From Pleodorina starrii (taxonomy: Eukaryota; Chlorophyta; Chlorophyceae; Chlamydomonadales; Volvocaceae): a stretch of 64,000 bases of DNA. Numbering within the stretch: the first letter of the stretch is position 1; every line of letters begins with the position of its first letter. A program made the position numbers and the translations under genes. The stretch covers positions 4,576,001 to 4,640,000 of the forward strand of contig BRXU01000006.1 of assembly GCA_030267565.1 (NCBI GenBank). Reading direction: 5' to 3'. This document shows, piece by piece, positions 12,101 through 25,478 of this stretch. The notes under the pieces are model-generated. The model made no database searches and had not been told where the DNA came from. It worked only from the letters and a program-made list of their open reading frames with translations.

Positions 12101-15100
12101 CACGTCGCGGACATGGAAGCTGCTTGGGTGGTGATTGAGGTGGCGGAGGTGGGGGTGGAGGTGGCGGAGGTGGCTGAGCCGCGCGGGGTGGATCGACGAG
12201 GCGCTCCGGGAACGACCCACCAGGGCGGGGTGCGGCCGAAAATGCTCTGCAGCGCCCAGCTCTCCGCCGGGACCCCTCTCCTCCTCCAGGGTCTCCACCG
12301 CCGTGGCAACGCCGTAGGTCCGAGCGGTCGACGCCGCGGCCGCTAGCAGCGAAGCGCCCCCTACCGCACCGGCGGCGGCGGCGCCGCCGCCGTCGACGAG
12401 ATCCCTGATCGCCGCGTGGACCGCGTCCATTGAGGGCCGGAGGTCGTCCAACACGTCTTCCAAAGCCGCGTTGCCCTCGGTCGTCAGCGGCAGCGGAACC
12501 GGCGTTACCACACTGCACCGATCCGGGCGCAACCACAGCGGCAGCGGCGGCGGCGCGGCACCAAGCGGCATCATCTGCGCGAGCGCGCCGCCGCCGGCGG
12601 CGCCAGCAATTGCGGTGGCGAGGGCCGCGTCGTCGCCAGCGGCCGAGCTCGCCGCCTCCGCCACGGCACTCCGCTGCCAGCGGAACGAGCCCGTCCTCGG
12701 CCCTACGGACGCCTCCTCCAACAGCGGCCCGCCAGCCGCACTCGCCGCGTCGGCGGCGGAGGCGGCGGCCGCCACCGCCGAGTTCGCGGCATGGAGCAGC
12801 GACGGCGTCGGCGCCGGCGCCAGCTCCTGCGCTGGCGGCGGCGGCCGCAGCGACGGTGACGACGACGTCGGCGTCTGGTGATCCGGCTGCTGCTGTGCAT
12901 ACGGCACAAAGGGCGATACGGCGGGGGAGTGGGAGGGAAAGCGCGCGGCGGCGGCAGCGGCGGCGCCCGTATCGGCTGCCCCCAAAGGGCTGCCGGCGGC
13001 CACAGCTGCCGCGGCGGAAGGCCGGCTGGCTGCGGCACCATCAGCGCCGTGGCCGTGGTCGTGGTCACCGCCGCCGCCGCCGGAGGCGGCGAAAAGCTCG
13101 CCGCGCGGCGGCAGCCGCGTCGGCGGCACCGACGGCGGTGCGAGGATGGCGGCGGCGGCGCCGCCGCCCAGCGCCGCCAGCTGTTCCTCGACGCTGCCGT
13201 TCGGGCTGCCATTGCTGGTGCTGCCGTTGCTGACGCTGGCGAGCCTCGAGTGTTGGGAGCCGCTGGAGCTGCTTCCGTTGCTTCCCTGCTGGGTCGGGGA
13301 GAGCGGGAGACCACCATGAGGAGGGACATGGTCGGTCGCGTATTCCTGGCCTGGTCTGGTTTGGTTTCTGGAAGGAAGAGGGAGAAATCAGCATCTCGCC
13401 CTCCGCTTAACCCCCACCTCCCATCCCGGGCAGCACCTCAAACAGTTCCCGGCCCCCCTCAACCCTCCCCCGCCCCCCCGGCATCCCGATCACCCCCCGC
13501 CCTCTGCCGCCCCCCTCCCGCCCCACTCCCTGACCCCCCTCCCGCCCACCGACCTGCAAGATGAGCTCCCCCGCAGCGCCGCGGCCGCCGGCGCTGCTGC
13601 CCTGCGAGCTGCCCCGCTCCTCAGATATGGCGGTGAAGCGGATTCCATCCGCCACCAGCAGTTGGCTGCAGCTGGTGCTGGTGTTGGCCTGGAGCGCGTT
13701 TGCCGAGCGGGACAGGGCGGGACGTGGAGGGGCGGGACGTGGAGGGGCGGGACGTGGAGGGGCGGGGCGGGACGTGGAGGGGCAGGGCGGGCCGTGGAGG
13801 GCCGCAGTGAGGCGGGCCGTGGAGGGCCGCAGTGAGGCGGGCAGGGAGAGGAGGGGCGGGCAGGGGCGGGAGGACAGACGGGGTGGCGGGCGGATAGGCC
13901 TCCGGTGAAGAACCAACGAGAGCCCCCCAGGCACCGGTATTGCACTACATGCATGTGCAGTTCAACCCACCTCCCGCGCGTCCTCCCGCACGATCGCCAG
14001 CCGCGGCTGCCAGCCCCTGCTGCCCTGCCGGCTCAGCGCCCGGTTGCCCTTGTGGTGCACGCCGTGGTGCAGGCCGCCGAGGCTGCGGCCGCCGCCGCCG
14101 CTGTACGGCGACGGCAGCCCGCCGCCGCCGCCGCTGCCGCCGCCCGTCCGCACCACCTGGCCGTCGTCCGTGATGATAATTTCCGCCATCAAGGCGGCCA
14201 GCTCCGCCGTCGACTCGATTCGGAGCTGCGGGAGGTCTTCCGAGATCACGTCCGCGTCGCCGTCGGCAGCGTCGCCGTCGGCTGCGTCAGCGTCGCCGTC
14301 GGCGGAGTCGCCTACCACGACCCCTGTGCTCGGGCAGTTCAAGAGAGATGGCTTGTTTTTTTGGGTGCCATGCGTTTATAGTAATGGGGGGTAAGGGTGT
14401 AACAGTCCGAAAGGCACCCACGTATAGGCCGGATCCCGTACACGATAGGTAGAGGGGTGGCAAGGGAGTCCGTGCGGAACGGGCGCGAGGTAAAAACAGC
14501 AGAGGGCCGTGGTCGCGGATGCGACGGCGCCGCGGCGCTTGATTGATTAATCGATTCGCCCGGCCGCGGCTCTATCTCTGCCCCTCGGGCGGGCGCACGT
14601 GCGTGTTCCGCGCGACGGGCCAACGCCGCCGTCGGCAAACGAGAGGGGCCTTGCTAAACCTACCAGGCGGCGGCTGCACGTCGCAGGAGAGCCCGCGCGA
14701 GCCGCCGTCGTTGCGGCTCGTCCCGGCGCCGTCTGCCGCGCCGGTCGCGCCCCGCCGAAAGTGCAGCAACCCCAGCCCCGACGACAGCGGCGACTGCGTC
14801 AGCGGCGGCGCCGGCGGCATCGGCCGCTGCCGGAAGCTACCACTGCCGGAGATGGGGATGTAGCCTCCGGCGGCCTGCGGGTCGCCGCCGCCGCCGGCAG
14901 CGGCGGCACCGCCGCCGCCGCCACCCTCTGCGCCGTAGCCCAGCTGCGAAAGCCTATTCACGGCTGTCGACGGAATGGGCGTGTTCCCGGCCGAGTTCAT
15001 GGGTCGATTGGGCCCCGAGTTCTGATTGACGGACGCCATGACGAGGGACCAGTCGAAGTGTGTGCCGGACCCGCCGCCAGCGCCGCCATCCCCAGCGGCT

Positions 15101-18100
15101 GCGGCGGCGGCTGAGGCTGAGGCGGCGGACACAGCCGAAGAGGCCTGGCTGCTGTAAAACGCGCTACCGTGCGCGTAAGCCACGGCCTCGGCCTCCGCCG
15201 CAGCCGCAGCCGCCGCTACTGCCGCCGCATGGTCTGCAGTGTGACTCGCCGCCGAATCACCGGCGCCGCGGGCGTTGCCGCTGTCCGCAGGGGGCCAGCG
15301 CGGGCTGTCGGTTGGTGTCGCCTGCGCCGCCGCCGAGAGCATGTTCTGCAGGTCGGGCGTGGAATGGCTGGGACGCAGCCCGAGCAACGCCGCGCGACGG
15401 CCATGCAGCGATCCGTACGGCATGACAAAACTGCGCTGCGACGGCTGCGGGAACATCGGCGCCGGGGCAGCGGCGGCGGCGGCGGCGCCGCCGCCGCTGC
15501 CGCCGTCGGCGGCGTCAGTGTTGAGCTCCGCATCCTCCGTACTGCCCATCGGCTGAACGACAAGACCGCTGATGCCGTACGGTGCCGCTGTGGAGGCGGA
15601 ATGCGTGTGGGATTCGTCCAGAGTGGCCGCGGTGGCGTTGGCGGCGTACATTCCGGTGCCGCTGGCGGAGGCGCCGCCGCCGGCGGCGCCAGCGGCGCCG
15701 CCGGTGCTGGCGGCGGCGGAGCCGTCAGAGACCACGCTCTCCAGCGCACGCGTGCGGGGTTTCCGGCCGGAGGTGACGGTCACCGACAGCGCCGGCGTCG
15801 GGAGCTCCTCGACAAACTCCATCATGACTGGCGCACGGGAGGTGAATGATGCCGTACGGTTCCCAACCACCGCCGCCGCCACGCTGCCGCCGCCGCCGGT
15901 GACTGATTCGAAGCTGCCCTGCGGCCCGCCGCCCGCCGTCGACATCCCGACCAACGACGCAATCTGCGCCGGGGCCCACGGCGCCGCGCCGCCGCCGCCA
16001 GCGGCGGCGGCGCCGCCGCCCGACGGCAGCGGCTGCGACGTCGGAGCCACCAGGGCCGCCGCCAGAGAGTGCCAATGGGCTGCGATCCTCCGCCTCCGGG
16101 CAACCAGGAAGCGAGAGTACGCACGCAGCAACTCCCAGCGGAGTGACGCTTGTGTGGGTGGCGACGGCGACGGTGGCGGCGGCAACGGCCAAGACGCGGC
16201 CTCAGGTCCCGGCTCGACGCCGACGCGGACGCCACTGCAGCTGACTCCGGCCGCCTCCGCGCCCCAGTCGAGCCAGATTGCGATACAGGCAGCGGAAAGG
16301 GCCGGTGTGGGGCCCAGAGGAGCTGCGCGGCAGCAGCGGCAAAGGGAACATGCCATGTTGCCATAACCAGGTGGGCTTGGTTATGGGATGTTGATTACCG
16401 GTAGTGGAAAGGCGTGAATCCCATCACCCCGAGACACCGGTGGGCTCTGCCTCTATGCTATTGGATGGTCGTCGCTACGAGGGCGTTTGGTGCTTTGGTC
16501 CCGACCGCACGCGTCGTCTTCCCAGTTCCCACGTGACCGCAGCGACAAAGCAGCGCCAAGCGTGTAAGTGGCGCCTGTAATCAACCTGCATGCGTCAAGC
16601 TTCCGGACCGGTGCCACGAGGCGAGGCGGGACGAGGCCTCCCGCCCAGTCGTCCGGCGCCTCAGGCCCCTCCCCCACCCGCCCACCTCGCTTACCCCGGC
16701 CCCGGGCCCACGTCTCTAACCTCCCTCACCTCCCGTACCTGTGCCGCGGTTTCGGAGGGCCGCCGCCACAGCATATGACGCCACTCCTAACGCGCTCCGG
16801 TCGCCGGATCTGGAAGCTCCGGCATTGGAACTGATGTCCGGTGGCGGAGGCGGCGGTGCCGGTGGGGGCGCGGCCCCCGCCGCCGCCGCTGCGGTGATCG
16901 CCGCCTCAGGGTCGTAGCTGTCGTACAGTACTGCAAAGCGGTTCTCCCGCGTGAGCCCTGCCGTCTGTTCGGCCAACCGAACGGCGTGGCGGCGCGCAGG
17001 GCCAGGGAGGGCAGGTGTGGGCGACGGGCGGCGTAAGCAGGGTGTAACATTCGACACGGAAGCATCCAACAGCACGCTCGATTAGGGGCTGTAAGGAAAG
17101 CCAGGTCGAGGAGGGAGCTGAGGGTAGTCTGTGAGCCACAAAAGAGGCGGCGCTACACTAGGACTCGAGATCGCGGACATGCAAGGATGGGGTTGGGTTG
17201 CACGTGAGTGTTCGTGTGTCAGACCCACGCAAACGGCCGACCCATGGGTCGATTGAGGGATACCGGTACTGCGGCGGCGGCTCGGACCCACGGGCCTTAC
17301 CTTGATGGAGACAGCTCCTCCCGCTGCTCCAGCTCCACCCGCTGCCGCTGCCGCCGCTGCTGCGGGGGCCAGCTCGTGCGCGAGGGTCACCGCGTCTGCG
17401 GCGCTCAGCGCCCCCGCCGGACCGTACAGTGCAGGCAGCGGCGGAAGGGCCGACGAGCTGCCGCCGGCGCCAGCGCCGCCACCCAGGACGCTGCGCGCCG
17501 CTGACGCTTGCGCGCTGCCGCCGCCGTTATCGCCGCCGGCACCGCCGCTGCTGCCGCCGCCGCCGGCGCCGCTGTTGGCGCGCACGAATGGGCGCGAGCC
17601 GCTGCTCGCCGCCGCGCGGCCGCCGGCACCGCCGCAGCCCGCCAAGAGTACCAGGCACTCGTCGCCCGCTGCCAGCGGACGCGATGTCACCCGAATATCG
17701 CAGCCGCAGTGCAGACGACTGATCGCGGCGAAGCGGCCGCCTGTTGGGGGATGCACGTGCGCATGCGCGTGAGGCGCCACGGCCGCCGCCGCCGGCAGCG
17801 GCTGGGCCCTGGTTGCGGACCCCGCTGCCGCCGCGGCGGCGTTTTCAAACGCGGAGACCAACACGGCGTCCTTGGCACAGCCAAACCCGAGGGCCTGGGG
17901 AGGGCCCGTCGGGGGCGCGGATGATGCGGCGACGCGCCGCGCAAACGCTGTGCCGCCGTGAGCCGATCCGCCTGGCGCGCCGGTGGAGCCGGCATGCGGT
18001 TCCGGAGCCGGCGACAGCGGCGCGGCAGCGCTGGTCCCCGCCGGCGACAGCGGCGACGCCGCTGCCGCTGCGGCTGTTGGGTCCATTGCGGATTGAACCA

Positions 18101-20554
18101 GATCGACTAGTCCTGATAGGCCGCGCCTGCGGAGGTGCATTCGTGCGGAGGGCAGCGGAACGAATCTCGCACTCTTGTCGACGGCTGCCGAATGTGGCAC
18201 TGGCAGCGGAGCGGACCGGGGGGCGATGGCTGCGCCTGGGGGACCCAACGCTAACGCCACCATCCGGGGAACGTAACACCTGCCCGCCCTCCCGCGGGGC
18301 CGTTAGTAGCCCGCTATAGCCCTGCCTGTCCCCGGCAAACCTGCCACCCGCTCCGTGGCAACGCAGTGCACCCTCCACGGCCCCCTCACGCAACCATTCG
18401 CCACCCTCCCCTCCCCGCCGCCGGCCTCCGCACCGGCCGGCCCATTTCCATTGCCGCCCTCCCGTGATTGCCCCGTCCCTTCGATCCCCGGGCGGCCCAC
18501 CTGCACTCCGCGCTCGGCGCCTCCAGCGTCACGAACCGATTGAGTGGCCGGTTATACGCTGCCGTCGCCCGATGACCCCGGCTGCCACGTCCCTCCTGCC
18601 CCCCGCCCCGCCCCGCCTCAAGGCCCTGCTGCAGTTGCTGCCCATTTCCGCTCGCGTGGTCCAGCCGCGCCGCCTCGGCCTCAGCGGCCGCCGGCCCTGA
18701 CGGCGCCGTCAGCCGCGCTGAGCCTGGCCCGTCGCCAGCGGCATTCGGCAGCGCTGCGGGGGAGACGCTCCCGAGGCCTACGGCGCCGTGGGCGCCGACG
18801 GTCGCGACGGTGACGGTTCGGGCGGCTAGGTCGATGTGGAGGAGCGTGGCGCTGCAGCCGCTGGAGAGGCGGGACTCCAGGGAATGTTTGGAGCTGGTCA
18901 GGAAGCCGCGGTCCAGTGCGCGGAGCTGCGATTGTCGGGGCGGGAAATAAAGATGGCAGCGGTGGAACGGAGGCGTCATGAGCGAACGGAGCCAGCAATA
19001 CTTTGGGGTGGGAAAAAGGGTGAGAGTGGAACGCGCTAATGGTATGGTTGTGGCAGAGGTGGGAGGAGAGGGTCGGGCGCGTGGGGAGTGGTGGGTGAAG
19101 GGGGAAGGGTGTGGTGACGGGGAGAAGGTGGCGGAGGGGGGAGTTTGAAGAGTGAATTTGCAAGAAAGAAACAAAAGGCCCTGCGGACGTTGTAGCCTGA
19201 AGATCGACTGGATCTCTGTCAAGCTTCCCGAAAACGAACTGCTTACGGACTCCGATAGTTACCAAGTGCTTGTAGGCGACCAGTGGCTGCGCCGAACACC
19301 AAGCGTGACGGCGCCCCAAACGAACTCGTGTCGGAGTCGTTCGTGTAAGGCAGCGTGTCGGAGCTGTCACGCCGCCCACCGTATGAAACGTAGTAGGCTA
19401 ATGCTATAGTATTGTGAACTATTGACGAAGAGGTTAACGTAGTTGGCTGATGGTAGTAAAGCGGAGAGCGAGAGCGGAGGGAATCGCTGTTGCTGGCATG
19501 CGCGTGCGTGAACCTAGTACCCCGCCCGAAAGCCCAAACAACGAGGCCTAACAGCGCAAGGGACCTGTAAGCACGCAATCAACACTCAGGAAACGAGTGC
19601 TTACCTGAAGATGACCAGCGTTGCGGCGGCAGCCCAGGCAAGTGGCGAGGGGAAGGGCATGGTGACAGCATGGTTAGGCATTGATATACAGGCAAAGGCA
19701 GGCAAAGGCAGGGATGCGGTGCGATGTATGTTGTGCAGCTGAAGGGGATCAACCAAACGAAGTGAGTGGTAAGCAGTAAGCGGGCCCGGAGGGGGGAGGG
19801 GAAGGCCAGGGGGACCCGGTCAGTCCCAAGCCTCAGCAGCGGCTGCGGCAGCGGCGGATCGCAGTGGGGGGAAGTGCAGGGCGCCGCTCAGCGACCATGT
19901 TCCGCGGGGGCAAGGGAAACCTTGAGACGTTGTTCCGGGGTACAGTTACGAACCCAGGTGCTCACCGCTGCTGCCGCCGGTGCCTGCTGCCAGCTTGCGC
20001 TTGCTTGCACGAAAGCGTCCCAGCAATGGCTACGACAGTACTCCGCAGCAGAGGGCGAGATGTGGCCCTCAAAAACAGCCGCAAGGATATGACCCCGCGC
20101 GATGACAAGCCGACTGCAGAGCAGCGCCGTGTCCCCAGATGTGGCGACTCCATACAACTGCACAAAGTGAACCAATATACGCGGCGTTACAGCAGCGTGA
20201 ACGGCCTAGGTTACAAAGGCCCCTTCCGCAAAGGGCATCCCCTTCTTCCCGTAATTGACCGATACAGGAAAATAGCTTCACCTTAATGCCCTGTAGAAGC
20301 TGCTCCGCAGAAAATCCATCTGGTAACGCAACGGTGGCCAGAGGCGACGACGCTTTGGCCTACGCCCAGGGAGGATACAAACTGACTCAAACATGTGCTG
20401 GGATAATATGTCCATTTCATAACAATCCATCTAAACCGGCAAGCAGTGCACAGCTCCTTGCCTGCACGCCAACGTCTGCACTTACTTCTTGCTGCGCGCG
20501 AAGCGGATTATCCGCGTGCCCGTCTGGGCGTAGTTTAGAGTTAAAGCAGCCCAT
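9170..20554 (-). CDS. Giant N-myristoylated PP2C-like pseudophosphatase
   Basis: Eleven phase-compatible exons (minus strand): 20554-20486, 20359-20282, 20157-19966, 18925-18501, 18126-17301, 16964-16739, 16322-14664, 14323-13971, 13688-13554, 13285-10112 and 9628-9170, about 2,531 aa. The N-terminus MGCFNSK fits an N-myristoylation/palmitoylation signal, so membrane attachment is expected. Residues ~50-530 follow the PP2C fold: an AAVFEGHISPSAAEYC segment (normally DGHGG), SGCSATLLHIDLAARTVTV followed by VGAHGAVG (normally GDSRAV), and DIRVTSRPLAAGDECLVLL followed by AGCGG (normally ASDGLWD). The metal-binding Asp positions are therefore E, A and C, and the early MED motif is also absent. 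Residues ~600-2531 are Ala/Gly/Ser/Gln-rich with His-rich and acidic islands; a 14-3-3-like RPSHSTP lies near 15.4 kb. Function is unknown; catalysis looks lost. The first exon is the least certain because it rests on one frame and donor. Confidence 0.6.
13726..13845. repeat. GGACGTGGAGGGGCG minisatellite in an intron
   Basis: Tandem 16-bp GGACGTGGAGGGGCGG units pass into a longer unit GGGCCGTGGAGGGCCGCAGT. The tract lies in the intron between exons 8 and 9 of the minus-strand pseudophosphatase gene. Confidence 0.8.
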
Positions 20555-22214
20555 GGGAAGGCGCAACGGCCAGTCAGGAGGGGCCTACACGCCTTGCGTT
20601 CGAAATGGCAAGCCGCCCGTGGTGACGCCAGGTCTCTGGCTGACAATCATTCCTTATGAAAAGGTTTAGTACACAGGCACATGAATTAGACCGGCCGGGG
20701 GACCGCCGCGCAATGCGACAATATATGGTACAGTCGCAATAGTGGAAACAATGTCAAGACCACTCAAAATATTCAGTAGGTATGCATCAGCTACTACATG
20801 GACTTGGTAACTTGGGCTAGTCACGGTAAAGAGGGCCAGTACTTTGCAGTACTACAACCTTATTTAACGTACAACACGGTTTTCTGATTCCAAGCTCTCT
20901 GTGGCGCCTCCGTTGGGGCGAGCCGACGCGTACTGAAACCTCATGGCGGTTGCATGTAACGCGCCGTGAGCGCTGTCTGAATTGTACTGTCCCGTCGGAC
21001 ACGTTATATTTCCACTTGAGGGCATTCCTCTGGAGGCAGAAACGCCAATGTATTTCCTGTAACACCAGAACACCCATCGCTGGCTCTGGTTGTGGTACCG
21101 CCTGGTTGTTGCTTTTTGCCGGTAGACGCAGCGTCGGCGAGCCCCTTCCAACATCAGGCGGCATGCGCGTGCAGGCAGATTCAGCCGCCGTAACCTCCCG
21201 CAAGCACCTTCAATATACACTCTAACAACCAATTGTTCGCACTTGTCGACATCTGGCCAAGCGTCACTCCACAAAACGACGCGCTCTCCCACGTCCGATG
21301 TACCTCGCCACCTCGCTTGGTTCTACCCAATGCTTCACCCAAAGCAATTCGGCATACCTTTCGGGTTCACTGTAAAACGGTCCATTCACACTCTGCAACA
21401 GCATGCACCTAGTCTTGCGAACGATTATCATACTACTTAAAACCAAACTTCACGCTACGGCTCTCGCCGTCTGTAACTTCCCTACGTAGCTTCCGTAACC
21501 GGCGCAGTACTTCTACCGAGCGCAGTCATAACAACGCAGACGCCACCTGCCTGCTGCATGGTCTCTTGAGAGTCGTCCGTCCATTCTCTTCTGCGGGAGG
21601 TGCAATTCACTGCGTGGGTCCCAAAGCCCCATCTTCAGCTGTACGTACGTGACCTGCCTGCGTGCCTGGCACGTGCCTGGCACGGTGGCCTAAGGTCTGG
21701 AGCCAACCAGAGCGGAGCCAACTGTGACAATAGAGACAACACAGTATGCACCGGCAATCATCTGGGTCTTCTGTACATCGGATTTACTCAACAGGTTTGC
21801 GCGCGCGACTGTTTTGGAGGCCACCTGGGCCAGGGGGCTTTTCCAGTTGCAGCCCGCGAGTTGCTGCGAGCTCTGTTGGGGCACCTTTTTGTGGGTAGCC
21901 GGGGCCCATCGTCGATTTGCGGCGGGGGTTATGGGTGTGGAGGGTACTGCTTCGGCGGCGGGTATTCGGCGGAGGGAAGAGGTGCGGCGGGTACGGCAGC
22001 GGGGGGTACGGGTGGTGCGGTAGGGCCGGGTGTCACGGCGGCGGCGCCGGTGGCGGCCCGAGCGGCGGCGCGGGCGGCAGTACTCGCGGCGGCACTCCCC
22101 TGCCGCCCCGGCGCTCCCCTGTCTGCATTCCCCTGCAGCAGCCATGCACGCGAAGGGCGGTCGGCAAGCACACAAATTCCCCTGCCCTGAACAAAGTAAC
22201 CCCACTAAACGAAG
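20555..22214. other. Region between the pseudophosphatase gene and the tandem array
   Basis: The promoter of the minus-strand gene starting at 20554 should lie here, but I see no clear TATA box. Composition is less GC-rich than in the genes. Open frames (for example 20864-21292 minus, 21264-21446 minus, 21600-22190 plus) carry no recognised domain. About 21900-22130 is a Gly-rich (plus) or Pro-rich (minus) stretch that could be a coding remnant; nothing confirms it. Confidence 0.4.
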
Positions 22215-22875
22215 ATCGGGCCGTACTGCGCGCAGCGATGGGATGATTGTGGACCTCCCGCTGTAATGCAAATAATATGCCAGCGCTCACGTTTAGTCGT
22301 CCGCCCGTCACCGTAGCCCTCCGTGTTTGGCAAATGGTTTTAGTGTGCTCTGATATCAGATGATAAGCTAAAGAAAATCGTGCTCGCGAGAAGCCTGGCC
22401 GACGATGGCGGTCCCGACCCGGTGCCGCGCGAGCAGGAACTTTCCTTCAGGTATTCAATAGTTTAACTGAAGTAATCGGATAAGGCTGCGCAGTGGCTTA
22501 TGTTGAGATTTAGAGTTTTGTTTCTTTTGAAGCATGGTGCCGTATTGCAATTGCAATCAGTGTCAAATGCAGACCATGATACGGCTGAAGTTGAGGCTGG
22601 ATTTGCCGGCAAATTCCGGGATCTCCGCTCGGGTGTTGCCGGGCCTGTGGGAACAGCGCTGGAGCTGCCCTGCGCTGGAGCATGCGTGCCGTACTATTTT
22701 CAGAAATAGTACGACCTACAAGCGCACCGGTCCCTCACCAATTCGGGTATAGGGCAACAATGCCTCCTCCAGTTTGTTGCAGTCAAATAGAGACCCCACA
22801 GACAGCTGGTGGCCGGGAACATGCTTGAAACACGCTGACCATCACACCGACAATTGCTCACTGTATCACATTCAC

Positions 22876-23139
22876 TCATTGCCGGGATACCCCGCGGTAC
22901 AGGAGCATGACAACTTCATTTGCGTGCGCTCGTTGAATACGCAACACATCACCCACGCGGTGCAGAAACGGCCTCGCCATGCCGTCGTCAAAATACCACC
23001 CATCCGACAGAGGGGCCATGTTCCTGGAATGGACATAGCCGACATAGTGGTTGCCACCAGCCCGGATTGTGACTGCCTCCAGCTCGGGCTGTACTGCGCG
23101 GAGCGATGGGATAATTGTGGACCTCCCGCTGTAATGCAA
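22876..23139 (-). pseudogene. Ubiquitin-specific-protease-like fragment, array copy 1
   Basis: The minus-strand frame contains GGNHYVGYV, then WYFDDG, then VVMLLYRG, in the order and spacing of the C-terminal His box, Asp and last strand of peptidase family C19. The N-terminal Cys box is not in the unit, so it cannot be an active protease by itself. Confidence 0.5.
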
Positions 23140-23743
23140 ATAATATGCCAGCGCTCACGTTAAGTTGTCCGCCTGTCACCGTCGCCCTCCGTGTTTGGCA
23201 AATGGTTTTAGTATGCTCTGATATCAGATGATAAGCTAAAGAAAATCGTGCTCGCGAGAAGCCTGGCCGACGATGGCGGTCCCGACCCGGTGCCGCGCGA
23301 GCAGGAACTTTCCTTCAGGTATTCAATAGTTTAACTGAAGTAATCGGATAAGGCTGCGCAGTGGCTTATGTTGAGATTTAGAGTTTTGTTTCTTTTGAAG
23401 CATGGTGCCGTATTGCAATTGCAATCAGTGTCAAAAGCAGACCATGATACGGCTGAAGTTGAGGCTGGATTTGCCGGCAAATTCCGGGATCTCCGCTCGG
23501 GTGTTGCCGGGCCTGTGGGAACAGCGCTGGAGCTGCCCTGCGCTGGAGCATGCGTGCCGTACTATTTTCAGAAATAGTACGACCTACAAGCGCACCGGTC
23601 CCTCACCAATTCGGGTATAGGGCAACAATGCCTCCTCCAGTTTGTTGCAGTCAAATAGAGACCCCACAGACAGCTGGTGGCCGGGAACATGCTTGAAACA
23701 CGCTGACCATCACACCGACAATTGCTCACTGTATCACATTCAC

Positions 23744-24007
23744 TCATTGCCGGGATACCCCGCGGTACAGGAGCATGACAACTTCATTTGCGTGCGCTCG
23801 TTGAATACGCAACACATCACCCACGCGGTGCAGAAACGGCCTCGCCATGCCGTCGTCAAAATACCACCCATCCGACAGAGGGGCCATGTTCCTGGAATGG
23901 ACATAGCCGACATAGTGGTTGCCACCAGCCCGGATTGTGACTGCCTCCAGCTCGGGCTGTACTGCGCGGAGCGATGGGATAATTGTGGACCTCCCGCTGT
24001 AATGCAA
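23744..24007 (-). pseudogene. Ubiquitin-specific-protease-like fragment, array copy 2
   Basis: The frame is identical to the copy 1 fragment, including the His box, WYFDDG and terminal YRG strand, and has the same stop shortly after. Confidence 0.5.
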
Positions 24008-24611
24008 ATAATATGCCAGCGCTCACGTTAAGTTGTCCGCCTGTCACCGTCGCCCTCCGTGTTTGGCAAATGGTTTTAGTATGCTCTGATATCAGATGAT
24101 AAGCTAAAGAAAATCGTGCTCGCGAGAAGCCTGGCCGACGATGGCGGTCCCGACCCGGTGCCGCGCGAGCAGGAACTTTCCTTCAGGTATTCAATAGTTT
24201 AACTGAAGTAATCGGATAAGGCTGCGCAGTGGCTTATGTTGAGATTTAGAGTTTTGTTTCTTTTGAAGCATGGTGCCGTATTGCAATTGCAATCAGTGTC
24301 AAAAGCAGACCATGATACGGCTGAAGTTGAGGCTGGATTTGCCGGCAAATTCCGGGATCTCCGCTCGGGTGTTGCCGGGCCTGTGGGAACAGCGCTGGAG
24401 CTGCCCTGCGCTGGAGCATGCGTGCCGTACTATTTTCAGAAATAGTACGACCTACAAGCGCACCGGTCCCTCACCAATTCGGGTATAGGGCAACAATGCC
24501 TCCTCCAGTTTGTTGCAGTCAAATAGAGACCCCACAGACAGCTGGTGGCCGGGAACATGCTTGAAACACGCTGACCATCACACCGACAATTGCTCACTGT
24601 ATCACATTCAC

Positions 24612-24875
24612 TCATTGCCGGGATACCCCGCGGTACAGGAGCATGACAACTTCATTTGCGTGCGCTCGTTGAATACGCAACACATCACCCACGCGGTGCA
24701 GAAACGGCCTCGCCATGCCGTCGTCAAAATACCACCCATCCGACAGAGGGGCCATGTTCCTGGAATGGACATAGCCGACATAGTGGTTGCCACCAGCCCG
24801 GATTGTGACTGCCTCCAGCTCGGGCTGTACTGCGCGGAGCGATGGGATAATTGTGGACCTCCCGCTGTAATGCAA
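24612..24875 (-). pseudogene. Ubiquitin-specific-protease-like fragment, array copy 3
   Basis: Same frame and residues as copy 2. Confidence 0.5.
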
Positions 24876-25478
24876 ATAATATGCCAGCGCTCACGTTAAG
24901 TTGTCCGCCTGTCACCGTCGCCCTCCGTGTTTGGCAAATGGTTTTAGTATGCTCTGATATCAGATGATAAGCTAAAGAAAATCGTGCTCGCGAGAAGCCT
25001 GGCCGACGATGGCGGTCCCGACCCGGTGCCGCGCGAGCAGGAACTTTCCTTCAGGTATTCAATAGTTTAACTGAAGTAATCGGATAAGGCTGCGCAGTGG
25101 CTTATGTTGAGATTTAGAGTTTGTTTCTTTTGAAGCATGGTGCCGTATTGCAATTGCAATCAGTGTCAAATGCAGACCATGATACGGCTGAAGTTGAGGC
25201 TGGATTTGCCGGCAAATTCCGGGATCTCCGCTCGGGTGTTGCCGGGCCTGTGGGAACAGCGCTGGAGCTGCCCTGCGCTGGAGCATGCGTGCCGTACTAT
25301 TTTCAGAAATAGTACGACCTACAAGCGCACCGGTCCCTCACCAATTCGGGTATAGGGCAACAATGCCTCCCCCAGTTTGTTGCAGTCAAATAGAGACCCC
25401 ACAGACAGCTGGTGGCCGGGAACATGCTTGAAACACGCTGACCATCACACCGACAATTGCTCACTGTATCACATTCAC

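Noticed and set aside
19243..19660. Candidate first exons of the minus-strand gene (MPFPSPLAWAAA start at 19660 and a 111-codon frame at 19578-19243)
   Set aside because: They looked like a signal peptide and second exon. However, exon 19966-20157, with the PP2C EGH segment, joins directly in phase to 18925 and gives the expected domain spacing, so this stretch is better explained as intron.
22774..23163. 129-codon plus-strand frame repeated in every array unit
   Set aside because: It is antisense to the protease-like fragment, which has recognisable active-site spacing; the plus frame has none.
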